From Polaribacter aquimarinus (GTDB taxonomy: Bacteria; Bacteroidota; Bacteroidia; Flavobacteriales; Flavobacteriaceae): 64,000 nt of DNA. The translations under genes were made by a program, and so were the position numbers. Below the pieces are notes generated by a model. It was given only the letters and a program-made list of their open reading frames with translations, was not told where the DNA came from and searched no databases. Positions 16,296-25,508 of this stretch are shown in pieces. The stretch covers positions 248,001 to 312,000 of the forward strand of contig NZ_QFFG01000004.1 of the NCBI RefSeq assembly GCF_003129485.1, given 5' to 3'. Each line of letters begins with the position of its first letter. Position 1 is the first letter of the stretch.

Positions 16296-18406
16296 TTTTT
16301 CTTCTTTAAACTAATCGCCAATCCACCTCCTGAAGCTAGGTTAAATTTTAATTTAGAGTTCTTATCCAACTCTTTATTATTTATTATTATGTCTAACGGG
16401 TTTTTATTCCAATGAGCAGTTTTACCATCTTTGTAAATTGTTGCTTCATATATTGTTTTTGCTTCTAAAAAACTGAAATCAATTTCAATTTCTCTTGCAT
16501 TTTCATCAGTAATGCTTCCCAAAAACCAATTATCTGTTTTTCGTTCTTTTCTAGCAATTGTTACATAATCACCTACTTCTCCATTTAAAACTTTGGTTTC
16601 AGACCAATCTACGCCTACATCTTTAATAAATTGTAAAGGTTTTGGATTTGCCTCATAATGCGCTACCAAATCAGCAGCCATTTGTACAGGGCTGTAAATA
16701 ACCACATACAAAGCCAATTGATGCGCAAGAGTTGTGTTTACTTGATTTTCTTTACGATATTCATCAAACTTGATATTAAAAATACCTGGTGTAAAATCTA
16801 TTGGACCTGCTAACATTCTTGTAAAAGCAACTATTGATAGGTGTTCTGGAGGATTCCCACCATCTGGAGACCAAGCATTAAATTCTTGCCCTCGTAAACC
16901 TTCTCTAGAAATAATATTAGGATACGTTCTACGCAAACCTGTGGCTTTAATGGGCTCATGCGCATTTACAGCAACTTGATATTTAGCCGCTTTTATAGCT
17001 GCATTGTTATATTGATATACCATGTACTGCCCATGATGATATTCACCTTTTGGAATGATTTTACCCACATAACCCGATTTTACTGCATGCATTCCATATT
17101 TCTGCATTAAAGCGTAGGCTGTATCTTGCTGTTTTTCATAAGTTTGAGTTGCTGCAGAGGTTTCATGATGCATAATAATTTGTACTCCTTTTTCTTTAGC
17201 ATAAGCTGTAACTTCATCTAAATTATAATCAGGATATGGAGTTACAAAATCGAAAACTCCTTCTCTATCTTCAAAACCAATCCATCTTTCCCATCCTGTA
17301 TTCCAGCCTTCTACTAAAACACCTTTGATGTTGTTTTTTGCTGAAAAATCAATAAAACGTTTCACATTTTCTGTAGTTGCTCCATGTTTTCCATGTGCTT
17401 TTCCTGTATCTTTCCATTTACCATCAACCATTTCCATTCCATAATCCCAAGAAGATTTTCCTAAATGCATTTCCCACCAAACACCTGTATATTTCATTGG
17501 TGTAAACCAAGAAACATCACCTAATTTATTAGGTTCATTTAAGTTTACTATTAAATTTGATTCGATTAAATCTGGTGCATTATTAGCAATTTGAATGGTT
17601 CTCCAAGGTGTTTTAAAAGGTAATTCTCTTTTTACCTTATGTTCAGTATTTTTAGAACCTACCAAATTACTTGTAAATTTCAAATTCTTAGTATCTACTT
17701 TTAAGGTCATTCCTGAATAATCAACTAAGGCAGCTTCGTGAAGGCTTAAATGTATGCCATCCTCACCTACTAAAGTAACAGGAGTGTTTACTGCATTTTC
17801 AGGAATGCTTGTTTGAGCCAAAGCACTGTTTACTTTGTAATTTTTTGCATCAATTTCTGATAACTTAGTAGTGCTATACAAGTGTTCGTAAATATCCCAA
17901 TCTCCTGGAATCCAAAAAGTTTTGTAATCTTCAGTTAAATTGAATTCAGTTTGTTCTTCTTTTATAAATACTTCTTTTAAATTTTCTTGTTCTGGAAACT
18001 CATATCTAAAACCTACTCCATCATTATACACTCTAAAAACCAAATTGAGTTTGCGTTGTAAATCATCTCTTTCTTGCAATTCAACAACGATTTCTTTGTA
18101 ATTATTGACAACATTTAGTTGCTCACCCCAAGGCATTTGCCAGGTTTCATTTACTTCATTTGGCTTTTTTACTTTGGCAATAAAACCTTTGTTTAATGAA
18201 GGTGCGTTTGTAAATTCAAAACCAACATATGAAGTATCAATAATTGCTTTTTGATTGTAATTGATGGTGTAAAAAAAACTTCCTTCTTTATTTAGAAAAA
18301 ATTTCACATTTACATTTTCATCTGGTGATGAAACTCCTGAAGATGCTACATCACAAGAAATTAAAGTGATGAAACTAAAAATAAAACACAGAATTCTAAT
18401 TTTCAT
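16292..18406 (-). CDS. susB: GH97 alpha-glucosidase, SusB-like lipoprotein
   Basis: This 704-residue protein has a lipoprotein signal (IRILCFIFSFITLISC). The N-terminal beta-sandwich (about 25-285) precedes the TIM barrel (about 290-600) and a C-terminal beta domain, as in Bacteroides SusB. The inverting GH97 signature is present: a glutamate in NAHEPIKATG, then SREGLRGQEFNAWS and GNPPEH, which correspond to the calcium-ligand/catalytic-base and acid glutamates of SusB, plus TRMLAGPIDFTPG. It should release glucose from the non-reducing ends of malto-oligosaccharides in the periplasm or at a membrane face. Its start overlaps the stop of the upstream GH13 gene by 4 nt (ATGA), so the two are translationally coupled. 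It is the last gene of the minus-strand alpha-glucan arm. Confidence 0.93.
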   Translation of the reverse strand: MKIRILCFIFSFITLISCDVASSGVSSPDENVNVKFFLNKEGSFFYTINYNQKAIIDTSYVGFEFTNAPSLNKGFIAKVKKPNEVNETWQMPWGEQLNVVNNYKEIVVELQERDDLQRKLNLVFRVYNDGVGFRYEFPEQENLKEVFIKEEQTEFNLTEDYKTFWIPGDWDIYEHLYSTTKLSEIDAKNYKVNSALAQTSIPENAVNTPVTLVGEDGIHLSLHEAALVDYSGMTLKVDTKNLKFTSNLVGSKNTEHKVKRELPFKTPWRTIQIANNAPDLIESNLIVNLNEPNKLGDVSWFTPMKYTGVWWEMHLGKSSWDYGMEMVDGKWKDTGKAHGKHGATTENVKRFIDFSAKNNIKGVLVEGWNTGWERWIGFEDREGVFDFVTPYPDYNLDEVTAYAKEKGVQIIMHHETSAATQTYEKQQDTAYALMQKYGMHAVKSGYVGKIIPKGEYHHGQYMVYQYNNAAIKAAKYQVAVNAHEPIKATGLRRTYPNIISREGLRGQEFNAWSPDGGNPPEHLSIVAFTRMLAGPIDFTPGIFNIKFDEYRKENQVNTTLAHQLALYVVIYSPVQMAADLVAHYEANPKPLQFIKDVGVDWSETKVLNGEVGDYVTIARKERKTDNWFLGSITDENAREIEIDFSFLEAKTIYEATIYKDGKTAHWNKNPLDIIINNKELDKNSKLKFNLASGGGLAISLKKKN

Positions 18407-20046
18407 AATCGTTTCTTTTCTAACAAAACAATATCAAAATCTGAATCAATCATAACTTTACCATCTTTTACCTGAACAATTTGATTTGAATAAACATCAT
18501 TTAATTTGTCGCCATTTTTAAAAATGGATGAAACATCAATACTTTTTTCTCCTTTTGATAAATTGATACCAATGACAACTTTATCGTCTTTTCTAATTCT
18601 CGAAAAAATCAATCCATTTTCCTCTGAAATTATTTGATGTTTTCCTGCACCAACTGCCATATGATTCGCTCTAAACTGTCCTAATTTTTGCCAGTGTTTT
18701 AAAACTTCTTGGGTTTTATCATCAGACATAGCATCCCAATTCATAAAAGAGCGTAAAGTTGCATCACCAACAGCCCCTTCTATTGTTAAATTTCTTGCAG
18801 TTTCATCACCATAATACACTTGTGAGGTTCCTGGAGTTAAGAACAACATTGTGGCAGTTTTGAAAGGCATTTTACGTTCTTTATCAAAAGGTTGACCATC
18901 ATCATGAGAAGTCATATAATTCAAGACTCCATAACCCTTTAAATTTGTGTTTAGCAATGAATCGTATTTGTGAAATACATCTTTTTCTGCCATTTGTTTT
19001 GCATTCCATTTGATTTCAAAATTGATTAAGCTGTTAAATGCTTTATCGAAATAATTAACTTCTTTATCTCCAAAATCAAATGCTTTTCCATGAGAAATTG
19101 CATAATTATATACTTCTCCAACCAAATAAAAACCATTGTCATCAAGTGCTTTCTCTGGATTATTTTTCTTGTATTGTTCAAAAGCATAATCGCACTCAAC
19201 TTTAAATTCTTGCCACACAGATTCTTCTGTATGCTTCACAGTATCAACTCTATAGCCATCAATTCCAAATTCTGTAATATAATCTGTTAGCCACTTCATA
19301 ATATAAAAACGTGGGGCTCTTGGATAACCAGTTCTTTTAAAGAACACATCCAATTCTTTCAATTCTTGTTCATATCGTCCTTCAGCTTTCCATTTAGCCA
19401 CTAATTGAGGAGGTAATTCTACATTGTCATTGCTATCCGTTCTAATGTCTGGTAAATTTTTAACTAATGTACATTTAATCGTATTCTCGTAATTCGAATA
19501 TTGACACTGCGGTTCTGTTCTTACCCAATCTGAAGGCCAAACAGGATCTTTTGCTGTTACTGGCCCTGTATGATTGATGACAGCATCTAATAAAATTCGA
19601 ATTCCGTTCTTATGAGCAACCTCAACCAATTCTTTTAAGTCTGCTTTTGTTCCGTAATTAGAATCAATATTTGTCCAATCTTTTGCCCAATACCCGTGAA
19701 AACCATAAGTATTACCTGTACCTTCATCTGTAGCTCCATGAATTTGTTCTACAATTGGGGTCATCCAAATGGCATTGATTCCTAAATTTGTAAAATAGCC
19801 TTCTTTAATTTTTTGGGTAATTCCTTTGATATCTCCACCTTCAAAACCTCTTAAAACACCTGTTTCTTTAGTTCTATCAAAATTGATATCATTACTCGTA
19901 TCTCCATTATTAAAGCGGTCTGTTAGTAAAAAATATACATTTGCTCCTTCCCAAACAAACTCTTTAATTGGTTTTTGAACTTCTTTCTTTGGTTCTTGAC
20001 AACTTATAATTGTTATCGCTAATAAAAGAATTGAAATATATCTCAT
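18403..20046 (-). CDS. GH13 alpha-amylase-type lipoprotein
   Basis: A 547-residue protein with a lipoprotein signal (MRYISILLLAITIISC). The GH13 conserved regions appear in order: DAVINH, GYRVDTVKH (nucleophile Asp), FYLVGEVYN (acid/base Glu) and MTSHDD (transition-state Asp). An early YFLLTDRFNNGDTSND motif is also present. An all-beta C-terminal domain follows the barrel. The likely role is endo-hydrolysis of alpha-1,4-glucans or maltodextrins at the cell envelope. A two-cysteine segment in region B (EPQCQYSNYENTIKC) could form a disulfide. It sits 3 nt after the next upstream GH13 gene and overlaps GH97 at its end, inside the operon. Confidence 0.88.
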   Translation of the reverse strand: MRYISILLLAITIISCQEPKKEVQKPIKEFVWEGANVYFLLTDRFNNGDTSNDINFDRTKETGVLRGFEGGDIKGITQKIKEGYFTNLGINAIWMTPIVEQIHGATDEGTGNTYGFHGYWAKDWTNIDSNYGTKADLKELVEVAHKNGIRILLDAVINHTGPVTAKDPVWPSDWVRTEPQCQYSNYENTIKCTLVKNLPDIRTDSNDNVELPPQLVAKWKAEGRYEQELKELDVFFKRTGYPRAPRFYIMKWLTDYITEFGIDGYRVDTVKHTEESVWQEFKVECDYAFEQYKKNNPEKALDDNGFYLVGEVYNYAISHGKAFDFGDKEVNYFDKAFNSLINFEIKWNAKQMAEKDVFHKYDSLLNTNLKGYGVLNYMTSHDDGQPFDKERKMPFKTATMLFLTPGTSQVYYGDETARNLTIEGAVGDATLRSFMNWDAMSDDKTQEVLKHWQKLGQFRANHMAVGAGKHQIISEENGLIFSRIRKDDKVVIGINLSKGEKSIDVSSIFKNGDKLNDVYSNQIVQVKDGKVMIDSDFDIVLLEKKRL

Positions 20047-20049
20047 AAT

Positions 20050-21927
20050 TTATTGTAATTGTAAAATGAATGATTGAAATGGAGCTAATTTTAGACGAAC
20101 TAGACCTTCTCCTTTTTGAACATTTAAAGTAAATTCTTCAATACTATATAATTGATCTTTTAATTGATATTCCCCATCTTGCAAATTCCATTTTGTAATA
20201 ATTTCTGATGGGATTTTCAATTCAAATCTATGATTTCCAACAGCATCAAAATTTGAAACAATAATCAGTTTTTCATTATCTGACCAACGTACAAATGATA
20301 AAACTTTAGAATTATAATTTAATGTTTTTTCTCTGTTATATTGATGAATATCTTGATATTTACCCATCAAAGCATCAGAAGAAATGGTGAAATTTAAAAG
20401 TCTTTTGTAAAAATCTCTTAACTCAAGTTCTTCTATGGTAGATTGCCCACCATCAAACTGTTTTGCATTCACCCAACGTTGTAGTGCAGGTACACCAACA
20501 TAATCAAAAATTGATGTTCTTGAAGGACTTCCAAAACCTGCATTTTCTGAACCATCTTCACCCAATTCTTGTCCGAAATAAATCATAGTTGGTGCAGTAG
20601 AAATGGTTGCAGAAACAACCATTGCTGGTTTTGCTTTATCAGGATTTCCAGCAAATTCTGGACTCGAAATTCGTTGTTCGTCATGATTTTCTAAGAAGTG
20701 TAACATATTGTGTTCAATATCATTTAAATCTTCTTGAATTGGCGGAATGTTATCCGTTAAACCTTTACCTTGCATTATGTTTTTTATGGTATCATACAAT
20801 TGCACTTTATCATATAAATAATCCATTTTACCTTTTCTAATATAATCTCTATATAAAGAAGGATTATACACCTCAGCTAATAAAAAAGCATCAGGGTTTT
20901 TCATTTTAATTGATGAATTCATATAACTCCAAAATTCTACAGGAACCATTTCTGCCATATCGTATCTAAATCCATCAACTCCTTTTTCAATCCAATACAG
21001 AGCAATATCTCTAAATTTAATCCAAGAATCTGGTACAGTTTTATCTTTCCAAAAATTGAAATGTTTTTTGTAATCTTCGTTATCAAATCCTTCTGGTAAT
21101 TCATCAAAATCTTTTTTACCATCAGGAGAAATACCATAATTCACTTTTACAGTTTCATACCAATCATAAAAATTGGGTTTTGGAGAACGTGATCCATTCC
21201 CTGTCCATTTTGCAGGATTCTCATCAAATTCTCTATCTGATAAAGGATGATTTTCTCCTCCTAATGGTTTGTATCCATTTAAAAAATCAGGTACTTCAAA
21301 TTCTTGTTTTGGTACGTAATAAAAATTATTATTCACCTTGTAAGCAACAGTTTTATCATCATCTGCACCAAAATCTTTTGTTCCTTTAGGGTTCGTCAAA
21401 CTCTTGTAATTCCGAGCGACATGATTAGGCACAATATCAATAATTACTTTCAACCCATTTTTATGAGAACGTTTAACTAAAGCTTCAAACTCTTGCAATC
21501 TATTCTCTACATTTACTGCCAAATCTGGGTTTACATTGTAGTAATCTTTCACTGCATATGGAGAACCAGCACGTCCTTTTACAACATCCGGATCGTCATT
21601 TGAAATGCCATATTTTGTATAATCGCGAATTACATCATGATGAGGAACACCCGTGTACCAAATATGTGTAACACCTAAATCTTTAATTTCAGTTAAGGCT
21701 TTATCAGTAAAGTCATTAAACTTTCCTACTCCATTCTCTTCTATTGTTCCCCAAGATTTATTTGTAGTATTTGTATTTCCAAAAAGTCTTGTAAACACTT
21801 GATAAACGACAACTTTACGTTTCTTTTTTTTATCAGTTTCTGCAACTACATTATTTGATGTTTTTTCTGGTTTACAGCCTACTAAAACTGAAAGAAAAAC
21901 TGTAAATATGATAATGTTTTTTCCCAT
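20050..21927 (-). CDS. GH13 alpha-amylase-family lipoprotein
   Basis: The start is placed at 21927 (MGKNIIIFTVFLSVLVGC), giving 625 residues. There the ATG overlaps the GH31 stop by one base (TAATG), a classic re-initiation junction. An upstream in-frame ATG would run into GH31 and spoil the signal peptide. GH13 regions: DIVPNH, GVDGFRYDMAEM (Asp), LLAEVYNP (Glu) and LENHDEQR (Asp). The stretch VVVYQVFTRLFGN begins the barrel, and a C-terminal beta domain ends the protein. It should cleave alpha-glucan oligosaccharides in the periplasm or at the surface. It differs clearly from the two neighbouring GH13 proteins, so the operon carries three non-redundant GH13 types. Confidence 0.86.
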   Translation of the reverse strand: MGKNIIIFTVFLSVLVGCKPEKTSNNVVAETDKKKKRKVVVYQVFTRLFGNTNTTNKSWGTIEENGVGKFNDFTDKALTEIKDLGVTHIWYTGVPHHDVIRDYTKYGISNDDPDVVKGRAGSPYAVKDYYNVNPDLAVNVENRLQEFEALVKRSHKNGLKVIIDIVPNHVARNYKSLTNPKGTKDFGADDDKTVAYKVNNNFYYVPKQEFEVPDFLNGYKPLGGENHPLSDREFDENPAKWTGNGSRSPKPNFYDWYETVKVNYGISPDGKKDFDELPEGFDNEDYKKHFNFWKDKTVPDSWIKFRDIALYWIEKGVDGFRYDMAEMVPVEFWSYMNSSIKMKNPDAFLLAEVYNPSLYRDYIRKGKMDYLYDKVQLYDTIKNIMQGKGLTDNIPPIQEDLNDIEHNMLHFLENHDEQRISSPEFAGNPDKAKPAMVVSATISTAPTMIYFGQELGEDGSENAGFGSPSRTSIFDYVGVPALQRWVNAKQFDGGQSTIEELELRDFYKRLLNFTISSDALMGKYQDIHQYNREKTLNYNSKVLSFVRWSDNEKLIIVSNFDAVGNHRFELKIPSEIITKWNLQDGEYQLKDQLYSIEEFTLNVQKGEGLVRLKLAPFQSFILQLQ

Positions 21928-24353
21928 TATTTTAATGAAATTTGTATTTTTAATTCTTTCCTTGGATTCCATTTTACAGGAATTTTTATTTGATTTTCTT
22001 TTACTGAAATTCGTTTTCTTTTTCTATTAACTTTTATCTTTTTTGGATTCCAATTAATATTATGTACAATCAATTCTACTTCCTTTTCTTGCGGATTCCA
22101 ATTGCTACCAAATGCTGCCTCAAAATCTATTTCTAACCATTTTTTTTCTAGCTCAACTTCAAATTCTAACAACTCATATTCTCCTTTTTCAAAAGCGTTG
22201 GCTGTTTCCCCATCATCATTATACATGGTTCTTTCTGATTCTTTTACAGAAGCATCAAACCAATAATGTAATTCTAACTTATTTCCACTATAATTATCAG
22301 TAGTTTGCACCAACTTTGTCATCGGAATTACAACTCCACCTCTTACATAAGTCGGAATTGCTTTCTGTTTTACTTTTACCGATTTTGTCTGACCTCCTTT
22401 AACTTTTTCATCAAAATAAAAATTAAACCAATTCGCAGTTTTTGGAAAATAAATTGCTGTCGTTTTTACGGAGTCTTTTAAAATAGGTGTGATTAAAAAA
22501 TCTTTTCCCCATAAATATGTAGATGAGTTTTTCATCAATTTTTTATCATCTTCTTCAAAGAAAATAGGACGCATTAAAGGTATTCCTTTTTGGTTGTTTT
22601 CAAACGCCAAATTGTAATTGTAAGGCAGCATTTTATATCGCAACTCAATGGCTTTTTTTGCGTGTTTTTTTGCAAAATCACTTCTAAAAACAGGTTCACT
22701 TGCTACATCTTCTTGTGCATGGGGCCTATAAATTGGTTGAAAAACCCCATATTGTAACCATCTCACATACAAACTGTCATCTAAATTCGCACCTGCAAAT
22801 CCACCTAAATCTGAGTGCATATAACCCAGACCTTGCATTCCCATTTGTAAAGAAATTTCTGGTTGCGATTGCAAACCTCCCCAAGTTCTATTTACATCTC
22901 CTGACCAAGGAATCATTCCGAAACGTTGTGAACCAGAATATCCTGCACGCATTAAAATAAAAGGACGCTCATTTGGGAAATCTTGTTTGTAATTTTCAGC
23001 AATTAATCTTGCCCAATCACGACCGTAAATATTATGGATTTCATCTGCTTTTTGATGGTTACCAAAAGTTACCCAAGCAGGAAGCACTTCAGGTTCACCT
23101 AAATCTCCCCACAAACCTTTTACACCATAATCTAATATTTCTTTGTAAATGTTCCAGAACCAATCTTTACCATCCTTTTTATAAATGTCTACAATTCCTG
23201 TATTCCCAAAGTAAAAATCGTATCTAGCAGACTTACCAACTGTATCTTTAGCTAACACTTGTTTTTTATCGGCTTCATCCCATTTTTTTGAGGTTGATAA
23301 GACAAATGGTTCTGTAATTAAAACGGTTTTAACACCTTTGTTTTTTAAATTCGTAACCATTTGTTTCATATCTGGAAATGAATCTTTGTCCACTTCCAAA
23401 TTCCCCATAGTACCTTGTACCGTTTTTCCAAACCAATACAAATCTAAAATTACACCATCTACAGGAATCTTTTCTTCTTTAAACTTATCAATTGTGTTTT
23501 CAGTTTCTTTTTGAGAATGGTATCCAAATCTACTTGAAAAATTACCCAAGGTCCATCTTGGTGGCAAAGGTTGTTTTCCTGTTAAATCAGTATAATTATC
23601 TATTAAATCTTCCCAGGAATCGCCAATGATTATTTGATATGTTTTTCGTCCTGAAATGGTTTCATAAGTTAATGAATTGTCTTTTTTACTATCCAAATCT
23701 AAATATCCAACTGGTGCATTGTCAAAATGAATCATGTATTTTTTGGAAGAAATAACTATTGGTATTGTAAAATTCATCAATTCAGAATGCGTTTCATAGC
23801 CATAATGTGCTCTGTTGTATAAAGCTAAACGATTACCTCGTCTATTCATTCCTAAAGCCCTTGCTCCTCCTCCAAATAAAATTTCATCATCTTTTAAATT
23901 AAATTCTATTTTTTCAGTTTCATCATATACAATATTTCCTTTTACATTTTCTAAATGGATATGTTTTGATTTGAAATAACCTCGTTTTTCTGAAGTAATT
24001 TCGTTGTTCTCTTTATCAGAATAGGATATTTGAAAAGGTTTATGAGTAATATCTAACGAAATCCCATCAGAAATTGCTACAGTTCTATTTTCTGATGTAT
24101 GCAGAACCAAATCTACTTTTTTCGGTTGCAAAACCACTGCATGAGATGCATCTTTAAAATTTTGATTTTGCGGAATAAATGTAGTTTCTACAATTTGTGG
24201 TGAATAGTATTTAATAAGGTATTTTCCATCATTTACAATAATAGTAATCTTATTTCCATCTTGTTCTAAATTTTTTAGAAAACGAAATTCGTTTTGTGAT
24301 AAAGAAATTTGAATTGCAAAAAGAAAGTAAAAAAGGGAAAATAGTTTTCTCAT
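21927..24353 (-). CDS. GH31 alpha-glucosidase, secreted
   Basis: An 808-residue protein with a type I signal peptide (MRKLFSLFYFLFAIQISLSQ). The N-terminal beta domain contains EILFGGGARALGMNRRGNRL. The barrel carries the GH31 nucleophile motif in GLWGDLGEPEVLPAW (Asp) and the acid/base in RFGMIPWSGDVNRTWGGL (Asp). The RWLQYGVFQPIYRPHA segment and the C-terminal beta domains (PTYVRGGVVIPM) are normal. It is likely a periplasmic exo-alpha-glucosidase on maltodextrins, possibly with alpha-1,6 activity. The substrate fine detail cannot be read by eye. The gene has a one-base overlap with the following GH13 gene and a 79-nt gap before it that may hold an internal promoter. Confidence 0.92.
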   Translation of the reverse strand: MRKLFSLFYFLFAIQISLSQNEFRFLKNLEQDGNKITIIVNDGKYLIKYYSPQIVETTFIPQNQNFKDASHAVVLQPKKVDLVLHTSENRTVAISDGISLDITHKPFQISYSDKENNEITSEKRGYFKSKHIHLENVKGNIVYDETEKIEFNLKDDEILFGGGARALGMNRRGNRLALYNRAHYGYETHSELMNFTIPIVISSKKYMIHFDNAPVGYLDLDSKKDNSLTYETISGRKTYQIIIGDSWEDLIDNYTDLTGKQPLPPRWTLGNFSSRFGYHSQKETENTIDKFKEEKIPVDGVILDLYWFGKTVQGTMGNLEVDKDSFPDMKQMVTNLKNKGVKTVLITEPFVLSTSKKWDEADKKQVLAKDTVGKSARYDFYFGNTGIVDIYKKDGKDWFWNIYKEILDYGVKGLWGDLGEPEVLPAWVTFGNHQKADEIHNIYGRDWARLIAENYKQDFPNERPFILMRAGYSGSQRFGMIPWSGDVNRTWGGLQSQPEISLQMGMQGLGYMHSDLGGFAGANLDDSLYVRWLQYGVFQPIYRPHAQEDVASEPVFRSDFAKKHAKKAIELRYKMLPYNYNLAFENNQKGIPLMRPIFFEEDDKKLMKNSSTYLWGKDFLITPILKDSVKTTAIYFPKTANWFNFYFDEKVKGGQTKSVKVKQKAIPTYVRGGVVIPMTKLVQTTDNYSGNKLELHYWFDASVKESERTMYNDDGETANAFEKGEYELLEFEVELEKKWLEIDFEAAFGSNWNPQEKEVELIVHNINWNPKKIKVNRKRKRISVKENQIKIPVKWNPRKELKIQISLK

Positions 24354-24386
24354 AATTGGTTTTAAAACTTTTTAATGTTCTCGATA

Positions 24387-24394
24387 CAAATTTA
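24387..24394 (-). promoter_or_regulatory. Possible internal promoter (-7 box) before GH31
   Basis: On the minus strand TAAATTTG matches the Bacteroidota -7 consensus TAnnTTTG, about 34 nt upstream of the GH31 ATG in the 79-nt gap. No good TTG -33 box is visible at the usual spacing, so support is weak. Confidence 0.3.
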
Positions 24395-24432
24395 TTCGTC
24401 CGTCATAAATTTAATAGAACTGACAATTTGTA

Positions 24433-25404
24433 CTACTTTTTTAATAAAAATGTAATTGGAATATCCACTCTTTTTTGCCAAGACAATTCAGAATGATTGG
24501 TGTTTTCAAAAAATACATTTTTAAAATTTTCATCCATAACATATCCGTTACTCACAAAGATTTTATCTACAATTGAGGCATATTGAGGATAGTATTGATC
24601 TAATGTTTTATTACCATAATCGAAATACATTTTATGTGTTTTAGCATCAGGAACATTATTCTCTAAATAACTAAAAATTGCTTTTGGCAACGGATTATTT
24701 TCCATTGGCCTTCCTCCTACCCAATGCGTAGAAATACAAGCCGCACCAGCAAAAACATTTGGATATTCTGCAACTGCATACATAGACATTAAACCTCCCA
24801 TTGAAGAACCGGCAACAAAAGTGTTTTCTTTATTTGTAAAAACAACGTATGTTTTATCTATGTAAGGTTTTAATTCTTCAACCATAAATTTTAAGTACTC
24901 ATCTCCATTTAAATCTTCAACACTTACCTTATTTTTAGAAAAACTTATTAAATTTTCTAATTCTTCTTTGGTAAGATATTTCATAGATTTTTCAGGATAT
25001 AAATCCAACCACCTAATTTCTGATATGTTATGAATAGCAACTACAATAAAATTTTTAGTAATACCATCTTTCATTAGTTTTGAAGCAACCTCATCAATCA
25101 TCCATTCTTGTTTGTTCCAAGTAGTTTTTGCATCAAATAACATTTGACCATCGTGCATATATAACACTGCATATTTTTTTTCTGATGAATAATTTTCCGG
25201 CAACCAAACATCAACAGGTCTTGGAGTAATATTTGTTGAAGGAAAAGAATCTACTCGAATTAATTTTCCTGATGATAATTTTGCAGATGTTAATTCGTAT
25301 GAGTTTATTTCAGATGCATTTGCATCTTCTTTTTGTTCTTGTTTTGTTGAAGATTTACAAGAAAAAAATATAATTATTAATAAAATTGAAATTAGATTTT
25401 TCAT
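24433..25404 (-). CDS. Alpha/beta-hydrolase lipoprotein, putative esterase (esterase D/Fes type)
   Basis: A 323-residue protein with a lipoprotein signal (MKNLISILLIIIFFSC). The fold is that of the putative-esterase family: VDVWLPENYSS, KYAVLYMHDGQMLFD, then the nucleophile elbow VAGSSMGGLMSMYAVAEYP (about residue 200), KMYFDYGNKTLDQ and a candidate catalytic His in ENTNHSELSW. It lies inside the alpha-glucan operon between GH13 and GH31, with gaps of 104 and 79 nt. The substrate is unknown. Removal of acyl groups from decorated oligosaccharides is a guess; hydrolysis of another ester is equally possible. It has no carbohydrate-binding module. Confidence 0.8.
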   Translation of the reverse strand: MKNLISILLIIIFFSCKSSTKQEQKEDANASEINSYELTSAKLSSGKLIRVDSFPSTNITPRPVDVWLPENYSSEKKYAVLYMHDGQMLFDAKTTWNKQEWMIDEVASKLMKDGITKNFIVVAIHNISEIRWLDLYPEKSMKYLTKEELENLISFSKNKVSVEDLNGDEYLKFMVEELKPYIDKTYVVFTNKENTFVAGSSMGGLMSMYAVAEYPNVFAGAACISTHWVGGRPMENNPLPKAIFSYLENNVPDAKTHKMYFDYGNKTLDQYYPQYASIVDKIFVSNGYVMDENFKNVFFENTNHSELSWQKRVDIPITFLLKK

Positions 25405-25508
25405 AATTAAGATTTCTTGATATTATTTTTTTCTTTAGAAATTTACTTGAACTGATAGTTAGTTTTAATCAGTCTTTAAGGTTTTAAAAACCGCAAAGAT
25501 CTTATATA

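Noticed and set aside
25474-25500. Imperfect hairpin downstream of the cyclomaltodextrinase gene as an operon terminator
   Set aside because: The stem is interrupted and no solid T-tract follows on the minus strand; the gap to the next gene is only 104 nt. It may attenuate but is not a supported terminator.
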